A stretch of 64,000 nt of DNA from Pseudomonas sp. DTU12.3 (GTDB lineage Bacteria; Pseudomonadota; Gammaproteobacteria; Pseudomonadales; Pseudomonadaceae), in contig NZ_CP027218.1 of assembly GCF_004124275.1 (NCBI RefSeq), forward strand, positions 3,847,501-3,911,500, in the 5' to 3' direction. The translations under genes were made by a program, and so were the position numbers. This document shows, one piece after another, positions 44,755 to 52,607 of this stretch; positions within the stretch are counted from its first letter, which is position 1, and the number at the start of each line of letters is the position of its first letter. Under the pieces are notes generated by a model, which had not been told where the DNA came from, ran no database searches, and was given only the letters and a program-made list of their open reading frames with translations.

Positions 44755-45365
44755 GCCAATACCTCCCGGCTTTCGAGCCAGTGCTCGAAACAGCTGAATG
44801 TGCTTTGTGCTGCGCCGACAACTGCGGCGCGCTCCTCGGCGCTCATCGGCCGGGAGCTTAGGTATTCAATAAAATCACGCCAGCGGCGGCCGGTGGCGGC
44901 GCCGTAGATATCGAGAAACGCCGCGCCGTTATCGGCTTCCAGCCCCAGTCGCGTGGCGATCTCGCGGCGCAGGATCTGCCCGCCGAGTGTCGCGCCTTCA
45001 AGTACGTAGAGCGCGCCGAGGCAGGTGGCGCCCGAGTCGATGAAGGGCAGTTGCTCGCATTGCGGCAGACGTTGCAGCGCCTCGGCGCCCAAACCCAACG
45101 CTTGCAGGTCGGCGCGTAAGGTTGGTGCCTTGAGACGTGGCTGCAGATCAAAGTCGCCGGGGATCGAACCACTGTTCTGCAAGGCGTTTTCCAACGGCAG
45201 ATAGAAGCCGTAATAGGCCTGCATCAGCCGCACAAAAGCGTGTTTATCGAGGGTATCGGAGAAAAACGGAAGGCGTTTTTCCAGTGCGATGTGCAGTTCG
45301 GCAGTGCCGGCTCGCAGATCTTGCAGCACCGGTGGCACATAAACTTCACGGGCCTTTGCTTGCAT
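44751..45365 (-). CDS. bphO: Biliverdin-producing haem oxygenase
   Basis: Opens haem to give biliverdin, the chromophore of the bacteriophytochrome encoded just downstream. The 204 residues include the proximal histidine in AGTAELHIALEKRLPF, and LGALYVLEGATLGGQ, the distal-helix glycine-rich segment. The start MQAKAREVYVPPVLQDLR was chosen over a frame 33 codons longer because it fits the family and has AAGAG upstream. First gene of bphO-bphP, divergent from a LysE gene. Confidence 0.92.
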   Translation of the reverse strand: MQAKAREVYVPPVLQDLRAGTAELHIALEKRLPFFSDTLDKHAFVRLMQAYYGFYLPLENALQNSGSIPGDFDLQPRLKAPTLRADLQALGLGAEALQRLPQCEQLPFIDSGATCLGALYVLEGATLGGQILRREIATRLGLEADNGAAFLDIYGAATGRRWRDFIEYLSSRPMSAEERAAVVGAAQSTFSCFEHWLESREVLA

Positions 45366-45620
45366 GTAGATCGCTCTTGGTGGGGCCGCCTGGGGCCATG
45401 CGGGGTGGGTGATACAGAGGGCAATTTCTACCTGACCGGCTGGAGGGTTTTCCGCCGAGGCCATTGCCGTCTGACTGTTTCAGAGTTGCGGCCGGCGCAA
45501 AAAGTTCGACCGCGTTGTCCAGCATGGCCGGGCTGTACCGCGACAGCGCTGCCTGACTGTATGGGTCTGACGGCGTGTGGGCTGTGATAAAAATGGCGCA
45601 CTCGTTTCCGGAGCGCCGTC

Positions 45621-46241
45621 ATGGACCTCGCCACCCTCTCGCTGTTTCTCCCCGCCTGTTTCGCCCTGAACATGGCTCCCGGCCCGAACAACCTGTTGTC
45701 GGTCAGCAACGCCACGCGCTATGGCTATCGCCGTGCCTGTGCCGCCGGTATCGGACGGATTCTGGCGTTCGCCGGGATGATCGCAATGGCCGGCGCCGGG
45801 TTGTCGGTGGTGCTGCAAACGTCCGAATGGCTGTTTCATGCGATCAAGATTATTGGCGCGGGGTATCTGCTGTATCTGGCCTGGCAATTGTGGCGCGCCA
45901 ATCCCGAGGCCGAACAGCAGGTGGCGGGAGCGTCGGTGGGCTTGTTCAGGCTGGCGCGTCAGGAGTTTCTGGTGGCGGCCGGCAATCCCAAGGCGATTCT
46001 GCTGTTCACTGCATTCCTGCCGCAGTTTGTTGATCCAGCGCGCCCGGTGCCGGCGCAATTTGCCGTGCTCGGCGCACTGTTTCTGTTGCTGGAATGGATC
46101 GCCATCGCCGCCTATGCCTGGATGGGCCTGCGCATGCGCCGCTGGTTCGCCGAGCCGCGCGGCAAGCGGATGTTCAACCGCTGCTGCGCGGGGCTGCTGT
46201 CGGGGGCGGCTTCAGTGCTGTTGCTGGCCAAACGCGCGTGA
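45621..46241 (+). CDS. LysE family translocator
   Basis: A 206-residue inner-membrane exporter of the RhtB/LysE class, with the N-terminal LPACFALNMAPGPNNLLSVSNATRYG and AAGNPKAILLFTAFLPQFVDP loop. GGAG precedes the ATG. Its end is three bases from the end of the convergent VOC gene. Substrate unknown. Confidence 0.9.
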   Translation: MDLATLSLFLPACFALNMAPGPNNLLSVSNATRYGYRRACAAGIGRILAFAGMIAMAGAGLSVVLQTSEWLFHAIKIIGAGYLLYLAWQLWRANPEAEQQVAGASVGLFRLARQEFLVAAGNPKAILLFTAFLPQFVDPARPVPAQFAVLGALFLLLEWIAIAAYAWMGLRMRRWFAEPRGKRMFNRCCAGLLSGAASVLLLAKRA

Positions 46242-46244
46242 GGC

Positions 46245-46658
46245 TTACGCTTCGGACGGGCCTTTGAGTTCGACCTGATTGCCGTCCGGATCGAAGCAAT
46301 ACAACGACAGGCCATAACCTTCAGCGCCAAAGCGTCGAGCGGCTTTTTTCACGGTCAGTCCGGCCGATTGCAGGTGCGCCGTCAACGCTTGTTCGTCGAA
46401 CGGCTCGATGCGCAGACAGAAGTGATCGACATTGCGCCGTTCGGCCCCGGCCGCCCCGCCGCCCTTGCGCCCGAGTTCACCGGCCAGGTCGACGAGATCG
46501 ATCATCGAGGTGCCGGCACGCAAGTGCACCAGCCCCAGCGGTTCGTTGTGCCTGACCACTTCGGCGCCGAACGCCCGAGCGTAGAACTCGATGCTGCGTT
46601 GCAGGTCTTTCACGCGCAGCACAATGTGATCAATATGTTGAATGGAAAACGGATGCAT
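46245..46658 (-). CDS. VOC family glyoxalase-like protein
   Basis: A 137-residue single-domain VOC protein starting MHPFSIQHIDHIVLRVKDLQ, with HFCLRIEPFDEQALTAHLQSAG and SLYCFDPDGNQVELKG, the fosfomycin-resistance/glyoxalase-like pattern. The metal ligands H in HIDHIV, H in VDHFCL and E in VELKG are kept. GAGG precedes the chosen ATG; a frame running through the family B repeat upstream was rejected. The substrate is not known. Confidence 0.88.
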   Translation of the reverse strand: MHPFSIQHIDHIVLRVKDLQRSIEFYARAFGAEVVRHNEPLGLVHLRAGTSMIDLVDLAGELGRKGGGAAGAERRNVDHFCLRIEPFDEQALTAHLQSAGLTVKKAARRFGAEGYGLSLYCFDPDGNQVELKGPSEA

Positions 46659-46679
46659 AAACCAACACCTCACAATCTC

Positions 46680-46799
46680 TGTAGGAGCTGCCGCAGGCTG
46701 CGATCTTTTGATGACGGGACGCGGAGCGTCCCCGGCTGCATTCCCACGCAGAGCGTGGGAACGATCATCAAAAGATCGCAGCCTTCGGCAGCTCCTACA
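46680..46799. repeat. Family C repeat nested in a family B pair
   Basis: The outer arms are family B: CTGTAGGAGCTGCCGCAGGC and, inverted, GCCTTCGGCAGCTCCTACAC. Between them lies a family C unit, with GGGACGCGGAGCGTCCC and ATTCCCACGCAGAGCGTGGG. The nesting shows that a family C element entered a family B pair, or that the pair formed around it. Confidence 0.8.
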
Positions 46800-46875
46800 C
46801 AGTAGATCAGCAGACGGAAAATTCACTGTCGATTTTCCGGTGGAGCCATCGACAATCTGGTTTTACAGTCATGCC

Positions 46876-47958
46876 ATGAACATACAAACCGCTGTCCTGC
46901 CGCCCCACGCCGAGATGGTTCGCGCCATGCTCGAAAGCGACACTGCCTATGAAGGCGTGTTCTTCACGGCCGTGAAAACCACCGGGATTTTCTGCCGCCC
47001 CAGTTGCACGGCGCGCAAGCCGAAACCGCAGAACGTCGAGTTCTTTGCCCACGCTGACGAATGCCTGTCCGCCGGTTATCGCGCCTGCCTGCGCTGCAAA
47101 CCGCTGGACGCCGCCGCCATTGCGCCGGACTGGGTGCAGCGCTTGCTGAAAAGCGTGGATGCCGACCCCGAGATGCGCTGGAGCGATGCGCAATTGCTCG
47201 CCGAAGGCATCGAGCCGCTGAAGCTGCGGCGCTGGTTCAAGCAGCATTTCGGCATGACTTTCCATGCCTGGCTGCGTACTCGCCGACTGGGCATGGCGTT
47301 GGGCGGGATCAAGCAAGGCACGTCGATCGATCATGCCGCGTTCGATTCGGGTTATGAATCGCTCAGCGGCTTTCGCGATGCTTTCCAGAAGTCGTTCCAC
47401 ATCACCCCGGGCCGCGCCGCCGAGAGCGAGCCGCTGCTATTCACGCGGCTGACCACGCCACTGGGGCCGATGCTGGCGATGGCCGAACGCCGTGGACTGG
47501 TGTTGCTGGAGTTTCTCGATCGACCGGCGCTGACCACTGAAATAGAGCAATTGCAGAACCGCCATGGCTACGTCGTCGTACCGGGACACAATACGCACTT
47601 GCAGCAGATCGAACAGCAACTGGCGGAGTACTTTGCCGGCACACTCAGCGTGTTCAGCGTGCCATTGCATTTGCCCGGCAGCGAGTTCGCGCAACAGGTC
47701 TGGGCGGCCCTGCTGCAAATTCCTTACGGTCACACCAGCACCTACGGCACCATCGCCGCAGGGTTGGGCAAACCCGGCGCGAGTCGCGCGGTCGGGCTGG
47801 CCAACGGGCACAATCGGCTGTCGATTGTCGTGCCTTGTCATCGGGTGATTGGCGCGGATGGCTCGCTGACCGGCTATGGTGGAGGACAACCGCGCAAGGC
47901 ATTCTTGCTGAGGCTGGAAAGCGCCGCGCTACAGCTCAGCCAACCGTTGGCTTTCTGA
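46876..47958 (+). CDS. ada: Ada: alkylation-response regulator and O6-methylguanine-DNA methyltransferase
   Basis: Bifunctional repair protein of 360 residues. The N-terminal Ada zinc domain (about 25-80) has the methylphosphotriester-accepting and zinc cysteines (GIFCRPSC ... YRACLRCKP). An AraC-type DNA-binding domain follows (about 95-185). The C-terminal methyltransferase domain has the acceptor cysteine in VPCHRVIG. Methylation of the N-terminal cysteine turns such proteins into activators of alkylation-repair genes, and alkA lies two genes downstream. The ATG was chosen over a frame that runs back through repeats. Confidence 0.95.
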   Translation: MNIQTAVLPPHAEMVRAMLESDTAYEGVFFTAVKTTGIFCRPSCTARKPKPQNVEFFAHADECLSAGYRACLRCKPLDAAAIAPDWVQRLLKSVDADPEMRWSDAQLLAEGIEPLKLRRWFKQHFGMTFHAWLRTRRLGMALGGIKQGTSIDHAAFDSGYESLSGFRDAFQKSFHITPGRAAESEPLLFTRLTTPLGPMLAMAERRGLVLLEFLDRPALTTEIEQLQNRHGYVVVPGHNTHLQQIEQQLAEYFAGTLSVFSVPLHLPGSEFAQQVWAALLQIPYGHTSTYGTIAAGLGKPGASRAVGLANGHNRLSIVVPCHRVIGADGSLTGYGGGQPRKAFLLRLESAALQLSQPLAF

Positions 47959-47991
47959 CAAATTTTGCACCATCAACAACAAGGAATTTCG

Positions 47992-48789
47992 ATGAGCACG
48001 CTCGACACCCGGTTTCACCAGTTGCATCAGCAAGGCCTGCTGATGCTGACCAACGTCGCCGACGCTACCGGCGCGCGACTGGTCGAACACCTCGGCGGTC
48101 AGGCCGTCGCCACCAGCAGTGCGGCGGTGGCCTGGGCCCACGGTTATCCGGACGGCAACACCTTGCCCCTCGAACGCCTGGTATCCACGGTGGAATCGAT
48201 TGCCCGGGTGATCAGCGTGCCGTTGACCGTGGACGTCGAGGCCGGTTATTCCGATGATCTCGGGCGTGTCGCCGAGGTGCTTGAAGCGGTCATTGCGGCG
48301 GGTGCCGTCGGGATCAATATCGAGGACGGTTCCAACGCGCCGGAGTTGCTCGCGCGCAAGATCGAGGTGGCGCGGCAAATCGCCGACAAACGTTCGGTCA
48401 AGCTGTTCATCAATGCGCGCACCGATGTCTATCTGAAAAGCCTGGTGCCGGCTGAAGATCGCGTCGCCGAAACCCTGCGGCGCGCCGCGTTGTATCAAGC
48501 GGCCGGTGCCGATGGCTTGTTTGCCGCCGGTGTCACCTCGGCCTACGAGATCGAAGCGATCTGCAAAGGCACGACGCTGCCGGTCAACGTACTCGGCTTC
48601 GCCTGCCTGCCCTCGCCCGAAGAGCTGCAAGCGCTGGGCGTGCGCCGCTTGAGCGCTGGTTCCGGCATCGCCGAATTCCTTTACGGGGCGATGGGCGGGC
48701 TGGTGAAAAGCTTCCTCGCCAGCGGCAAACTCGACACCCACGACCTCAAGGCCTTCACGTATGGCGAAGTCAACGGCTTGCTGAAATAG
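47992..48789 (+). CDS. Isocitrate lyase / PEP mutase superfamily protein
   Basis: A 265-residue TIM-barrel protein of the ICL/PEP-mutase superfamily. The core signs are TVDVEAGYSDD, VGINIEDGS and FINARTDVYL, the magnesium-binding and active-site loop region. Possible activities are carboxyvinyl-phosphonate, oxaloacetate or 2-methylisocitrate type reactions; the flexible KKCG loop cysteine is not visible, so a lyase activity is unproven. AAGGA precedes the ATG. It sits between ada and alkA in an apparent operon (1 base to alkA). Confidence 0.88.
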   Translation: MSTLDTRFHQLHQQGLLMLTNVADATGARLVEHLGGQAVATSSAAVAWAHGYPDGNTLPLERLVSTVESIARVISVPLTVDVEAGYSDDLGRVAEVLEAVIAAGAVGINIEDGSNAPELLARKIEVARQIADKRSVKLFINARTDVYLKSLVPAEDRVAETLRRAALYQAAGADGLFAAGVTSAYEIEAICKGTTLPVNVLGFACLPSPEELQALGVRRLSAGSGIAEFLYGAMGGLVKSFLASGKLDTHDLKAFTYGEVNGLLK

Positions 48790-48790
48790 C

Positions 48791-49408
48791 ATGCCCGGGC
48801 ACTATCAGGCAGCGAGCGAATTCCTCGCTACGCTCGACCCGCACTGGCAGCAGCACATTGCCGCTGTCGGCCCTTGCCTGCATCAGCCGCATCCGGCGCG
48901 CGATCCTTATGAATCGCTGGTGCGGGCCATCGCCTATCAACAACTGCACGCCAAGGCCGGCGACGCGATTATCGGCCGGCTGATGGGTTTATTCCCTGAG
49001 CAATCATTCCCGCGCCCGGAACACATCCTCGCGAGCGATTTCGAGCGGATGCGCAGTTGCGGATTTTCCGCCGGCAAGATTGCGACGATTCAGGGCATTG
49101 CCCAGGCAACGCTGGATGGTGTGGTGCCGGATTACGCCACGGCGCTGGCGATGGACGATGAAGCGTTGATCGAACGCTTGATCAGCCTGCGCGGAGTGGG
49201 CCGATGGACCGTGGAGATGCTGCTGATCTACAGCCTGGAGCGCATGGATATCCTGCCGGCCGATGACTTTGGCGTGCGCGAGGGCTATCGGCGGTTGAAG
49301 GGACTGGAAGTGCAACCGACGCGCAAGCAAATGATCGAGATCGGCCTGGCGTGGAGCCCTTATCGAACGGTGGCTGCGTGGTATTTGTGGCGTGTGGCCA
49401 AGGGATAG
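48791..49408 (+). CDS. alkA: DNA-3-methyladenine glycosylase, AlkA-type
   Basis: Removes alkylated bases from DNA. The 205 residues carry the HhH-GPD fold: the helix-hairpin-helix LRGVGRWTVEMLLIY and the catalytic aspartate in DILPADDFGVREGYR. It lacks the N-terminal TATA-like domain of E. coli AlkA and is of the short type. It follows the ICL-like gene by one base, in an operon with ada, consistent with the adaptive response to alkylation. A terminator follows about 100 bases after the stop. Confidence 0.92.
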   Translation: MPGHYQAASEFLATLDPHWQQHIAAVGPCLHQPHPARDPYESLVRAIAYQQLHAKAGDAIIGRLMGLFPEQSFPRPEHILASDFERMRSCGFSAGKIATIQGIAQATLDGVVPDYATALAMDDEALIERLISLRGVGRWTVEMLLIYSLERMDILPADDFGVREGYRRLKGLEVQPTRKQMIEIGLAWSPYRTVAAWYLWRVAKG

Positions 49409-49426
49409 ACCGCGTTATCGTTCTTC

Positions 49427-49486
49427 GTCGCTCGCCCCCACAGGGACATGCGTTCCAAATGTGGGGCTTGCTCGCGAAGGCTGACT
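49427..49486. repeat. Degenerate REP-like family A element
   Basis: TCGTCGCTCGCCCCCACAGG and TGTGGGGCTTGCTCGCGAAGG are diverged arms of a family A pair in head-to-head order. Confidence 0.6.
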
Positions 49487-49512
49487 CGCAGACAACACAC
49501 ACTCTGCCGACA

Positions 49513-49554
49513 TAAAAAACCCGCCGCCCCCGATCAACCGGGGCGGCGGGTTTT
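49513..49554 (+). terminator. Rho-independent terminator after alkA
   Basis: A strong 12-bp stem ACCCGCCGCCCC / GGGGCGGCGGGT around CGATCAACCG, with A before and T after it. It may also block transcription from the opposite direction. Confidence 0.9.
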
Positions 49555-49600
49555 GTATTTTCGGTCAGCGCACTTCGACCGTTTGTCTTAAACCTGTCTG

Positions 49601-49622
49601 CACCTGTCAGATCTGACAGGTG
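49601..49622 (+). promoter_or_regulatory. Perfect 22-bp palindrome, lux-box-like, before the Ig-like gene
   Basis: Each half is CACCTGTCAGA and the whole is a perfect inverted repeat with no spacer. It fits the LuxR-type pattern CT-N12-AG. A possible -10 element, GATAGT, at 49646-49651 puts the palindrome right against the -35 position, as in activator promoters of the lux type. No luxR or luxI gene is in the window. A TetR-family operator is an alternative. Confidence 0.6.
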
Positions 49623-49683
49623 TACATCCCTCGATAAAACGCTTTGATAGTTCCTGGCCTTTTCCCGCTCAGGAGCCTCCGTC

Positions 49684-52056
49684 ATGAACACCCGCGAACG
49701 CCCCGAGAACACCGTGTTGGCACTGTCACCACCCCGTGTTCCAGAGGCAACAACACCGGTGATCGGCGCCCACTATGGCGTGCCCAAGCATGTCTATGAC
49801 CTCAAACCCATGGGCCTGAAAGTCGATATCGATCCGCCGCTCGCGGGTACGCTGCAACCTGGCGATGTCATCACGCTGGTACTGAACGGGCTGTCCGGGA
49901 ACAGCAAATCCATCAATGCCGGTGAAGAGAACTTCGTCACCACGCTGTACATCAACAAAGGCCTGTTGTTACCGGACAGAATTAACGAACTCGTTTACAC
50001 CATCACCCGTGGCAGTTCGAATATCGGCACTTCGACGCCGGTGCTGACCGTGTTGTACAACGCAATTCGCCCTGGCATGGAAGACCGCACACCCGGCGAT
50101 GGCGCGCATTCGGAGCTGGGACTGATCCTGCCGGCAGACGTGCTTGAAGACGGCATCGACGCAGAGCGCGCCAAACAAGGCGTGCTGTGTTGTTTTTCCT
50201 ACCCCTATTGCCGTGCCCACGACGTGATATGGCTGAACTGCAACGGTCAGGACGTCTACCGCACTGTCAGCGTTTCGGAAGCGCCGGCGACGCCTTCCAG
50301 TGAGCCCACCACGCTTTGTGTGATGGTTGAAGAAGAGGTATTTATACGTGCGGGAGATCACCCCAACTTCGTATTCTCCTTCACCGTCACCGACCAGCTC
50401 GGCAATGGCCCGGACACCGATTCCCCGTGGTCAGGCATCGTGCCAGTGGATGTAAACCTCACACAACAGCGTCTGGTGGCGCCCGACGTGACGGAAGATC
50501 CGGACGACCCCAACGACGATCCGGCGACTATCGATCTGGACAAACTCGGCAGCAAAGACCTGACCGTGCTGGTACATGCCTTTGCCCCGCTGTGGCAGCT
50601 CAACGACGTGATCCGTATGCTTTACAGTGCTACCCCACCCAGCGGCCCCGTTGTGCAGCACACCGTGGAAACCAGCGTTGGGCGGATTCCATTCACCTAC
50701 AAATTGCTGGTGCCCAACGCCAAGGTCATCGCTGACAGCGTGGTGCGGGCCAAGTATGAGTTGGTGAGAACCGGGGCAGTCATTGCCACCTCGAAAACCA
50801 CCACGGCTCAGGTGACGGGAGGGGACACGATTGATCTGCTACCCCCTTCTCTGGTGTCGCCGGCGCTGAGTCCGATTGATATTCCGGCTTATCCCGACGG
50901 CGTGACCGTGCGCATCGAATACCTCGGCGCACAGGCAGACGATCGGGCACGGCTGGTGGAAGTCAATCCGCCAGCGGGTTCGCCGCAGTTTCCATTGGTG
51001 GGCTTCAACGCCAATAAACGTGTGAACACCCTTCTGACTCCCGCGTTCCTGACAGCACGGCAGGGCAAGGATATTGAATTACGCTGGAACCTGAATCGTG
51101 ATGGTGGGCAGGCCGGAAAGTCGCCGCCATTGAATTTGAGCATCTTGCCAATAACAGAAGCCCCGACCATCGCCTCGGTCAAAGGCTCGCCCAGTGGCGT
51201 GGAAATTCCGGATGGCGGCACCACCATCGACACCACCGTCATTTTGACAGGCACAGCGACCGCGAACCTCGAGGTCGAAATCTTTGATGGCACCACCTCC
51301 AAAGGCCGTAGTCCTGTCAACGCCAGTGGCACCTGGACCCATCGCTTGGAGAACCTGATCGACGGGCTGCACAGTCTGACCGCCAAAGCCCTGTACGGTT
51401 TGGAGCCGGTGTCGACCCCACACACTATTACGGTGGCGAAGGCTCCAGAGTTGATTATCGACCCGACGCCGATGGTGCTCGACGGCATAAAACTGATTCA
51501 GGACTACGGCTGGCCGACAAAGGAGGTAGTAGGCAACGTCAAGACCCGGGTCCCCAGCGGTGGCGTGGGTCCGTATACTTATTCATCCTCCAACCCGTCC
51601 ATCGCCAGCGTAGATAGCGGCGGAAAGGTATCGGGGCTTAAACAAGGTTCGGCCACCATCACCGTGAGGGGCGCAGGCGGGAGCACCGGGTCGTACTCAG
51701 TTATCGTCACCAACGTGTATCGGATGAGAAGAAACTGGACGTTGATGGAGGCCAACGCCTGCCGAGCATGGATCAGCAGCTCAGGAGGTGAACCGGCCAT
51801 GCAAGACAAGGGGGCGCGAGCTATCCTGGCGAATTTTCTTAACCTCGACCAAGCTGGTCCGTTTATCCCTAATTTAAGTTTAGCATTCCCAGACCCTTAT
51901 CAATCCTACGTAGCCCTGGGACCCACCCCCCAGGACCCGAACCGCCATCTATGGGTGATGTTGTACGTCATTGACGGCCAGCCACCCATGATTCATATGG
52001 ATTCAGGGACAATTCAAAATTCACTCCTACCCGCTTTTGTATTCACCCCCGAGTAG
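49684..52056 (+). CDS. Large Ig-like repeat protein of unknown function
   Basis: A 790-residue protein built of beta-sandwich modules. The first 470 residues contain about four related modules, each with a GDVI.L..NG-like strand pair (QPGDVITLVLNG, AHDVIWLNCNGQ, QLNDVIRMLYSA). Residues 494-585 are a bacterial Ig-like domain (TTVILTGTATANLEVEIFDG) and 617-680 a Big_2-type domain (SSSNPSIASVDSGGKVSGLK). The last 110 residues are unlike any domain I know and use more A/T-rich codons. No Sec signal or membrane anchor is seen. AGGAG precedes the ATG. It may be a surface or insect-associated protein, but this is speculation. Confidence 0.75.
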   Translation: MNTRERPENTVLALSPPRVPEATTPVIGAHYGVPKHVYDLKPMGLKVDIDPPLAGTLQPGDVITLVLNGLSGNSKSINAGEENFVTTLYINKGLLLPDRINELVYTITRGSSNIGTSTPVLTVLYNAIRPGMEDRTPGDGAHSELGLILPADVLEDGIDAERAKQGVLCCFSYPYCRAHDVIWLNCNGQDVYRTVSVSEAPATPSSEPTTLCVMVEEEVFIRAGDHPNFVFSFTVTDQLGNGPDTDSPWSGIVPVDVNLTQQRLVAPDVTEDPDDPNDDPATIDLDKLGSKDLTVLVHAFAPLWQLNDVIRMLYSATPPSGPVVQHTVETSVGRIPFTYKLLVPNAKVIADSVVRAKYELVRTGAVIATSKTTTAQVTGGDTIDLLPPSLVSPALSPIDIPAYPDGVTVRIEYLGAQADDRARLVEVNPPAGSPQFPLVGFNANKRVNTLLTPAFLTARQGKDIELRWNLNRDGGQAGKSPPLNLSILPITEAPTIASVKGSPSGVEIPDGGTTIDTTVILTGTATANLEVEIFDGTTSKGRSPVNASGTWTHRLENLIDGLHSLTAKALYGLEPVSTPHTITVAKAPELIIDPTPMVLDGIKLIQDYGWPTKEVVGNVKTRVPSGGVGPYTYSSSNPSIASVDSGGKVSGLKQGSATITVRGAGGSTGSYSVIVTNVYRMRRNWTLMEANACRAWISSSGGEPAMQDKGARAILANFLNLDQAGPFIPNLSLAFPDPYQSYVALGPTPQDPNRHLWVMLYVIDGQPPMIHMDSGTIQNSLLPAFVFTPE

Positions 52057-52176
52057 GATGACCTCTGATACGAAAAAACGGTAATCCACGACCGGCACCG
52101 CCCTTTAACCCGGTGGTGCTTGTCGCTTGCTCCTGAAGCTGACGTTTTTTCGATAGGCCGACGTTAACCCAGGAGG

Positions 52177-52463
52177 CTATTGGACGGGGTAACGCTTTCC
52201 CAGGAAAGTGAAGCCCCGCTCGATAGGCCGAGTTGGGTTTTGTCCGGGTGTTTCTGCAGTTCGAGTTCCTCAAACAGACGATTGACCACGCATATACCCT
52301 GACGCAACTTGTTGCGTGTTGCTGCCAGCACCAACACGTCATCCATATAACGCAAATAAAACAGGTCTGGCCGCGTCATGGCCACGTCCAAACGGTGCAG
52401 ATAAAAACCACCCAGTAGAGGGCTGAGCGAACACGCCAGCGCGATACCCCGGGTGTAATCCAA
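52177..52463 (-). pseudogene. Truncated, frameshifted reverse transcriptase
   Basis: The fragment holds the palm and thumb start of a bacterial reverse transcriptase: LSPLLGGFYLHRLD, the catalytic YLRYMDDVLVLA, and QKHPDKTQLG. The usual PQG before the SPLL segment has decayed to ALA. After KTQLG one base is missing: the next frame continues as IERGFTFLGKRYP, the expected thumb sequence, then stops at 52177. The N-terminal fingers are absent. This is a remnant, not a working enzyme. The SP motif argues against the diversity-generating class, which has SQ. Confidence 0.8.
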
Positions 52464-52518
52464 AACAAGCCACCGCGCTCAGCGTTGCGCGTCAGCTATT
52501 GGATCAGCACGTCACCCC

Positions 52519-52587
52519 CTTCGCGAGCAAGCCCGCTCCCACCGGTCACCGCGTTCCAATGTGGGAGCGGGCTTGCTCGCGAAGGCG
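52519..52587. repeat. REP-like family A, head-to-head pair
   Basis: CTTCGCGAGCAAGCCCGCTC and its inverse GTGGGAGCGGGCTTGCTCGC about 20 bases apart, the closest-set pair in the window. Confidence 0.85.
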
Positions 52588-52607
52588 CCAGTCGATTCAA
52601 CCTCAAA

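Noticed and set aside
49684..52463. A diversity-generating retroelement made of the Ig-like gene and the reverse transcriptase.
   Set aside because: The enzyme motif reads SP rather than the SQ of that class, it is frameshifted, and no template repeat resembling the end of the Ig-like gene was seen.
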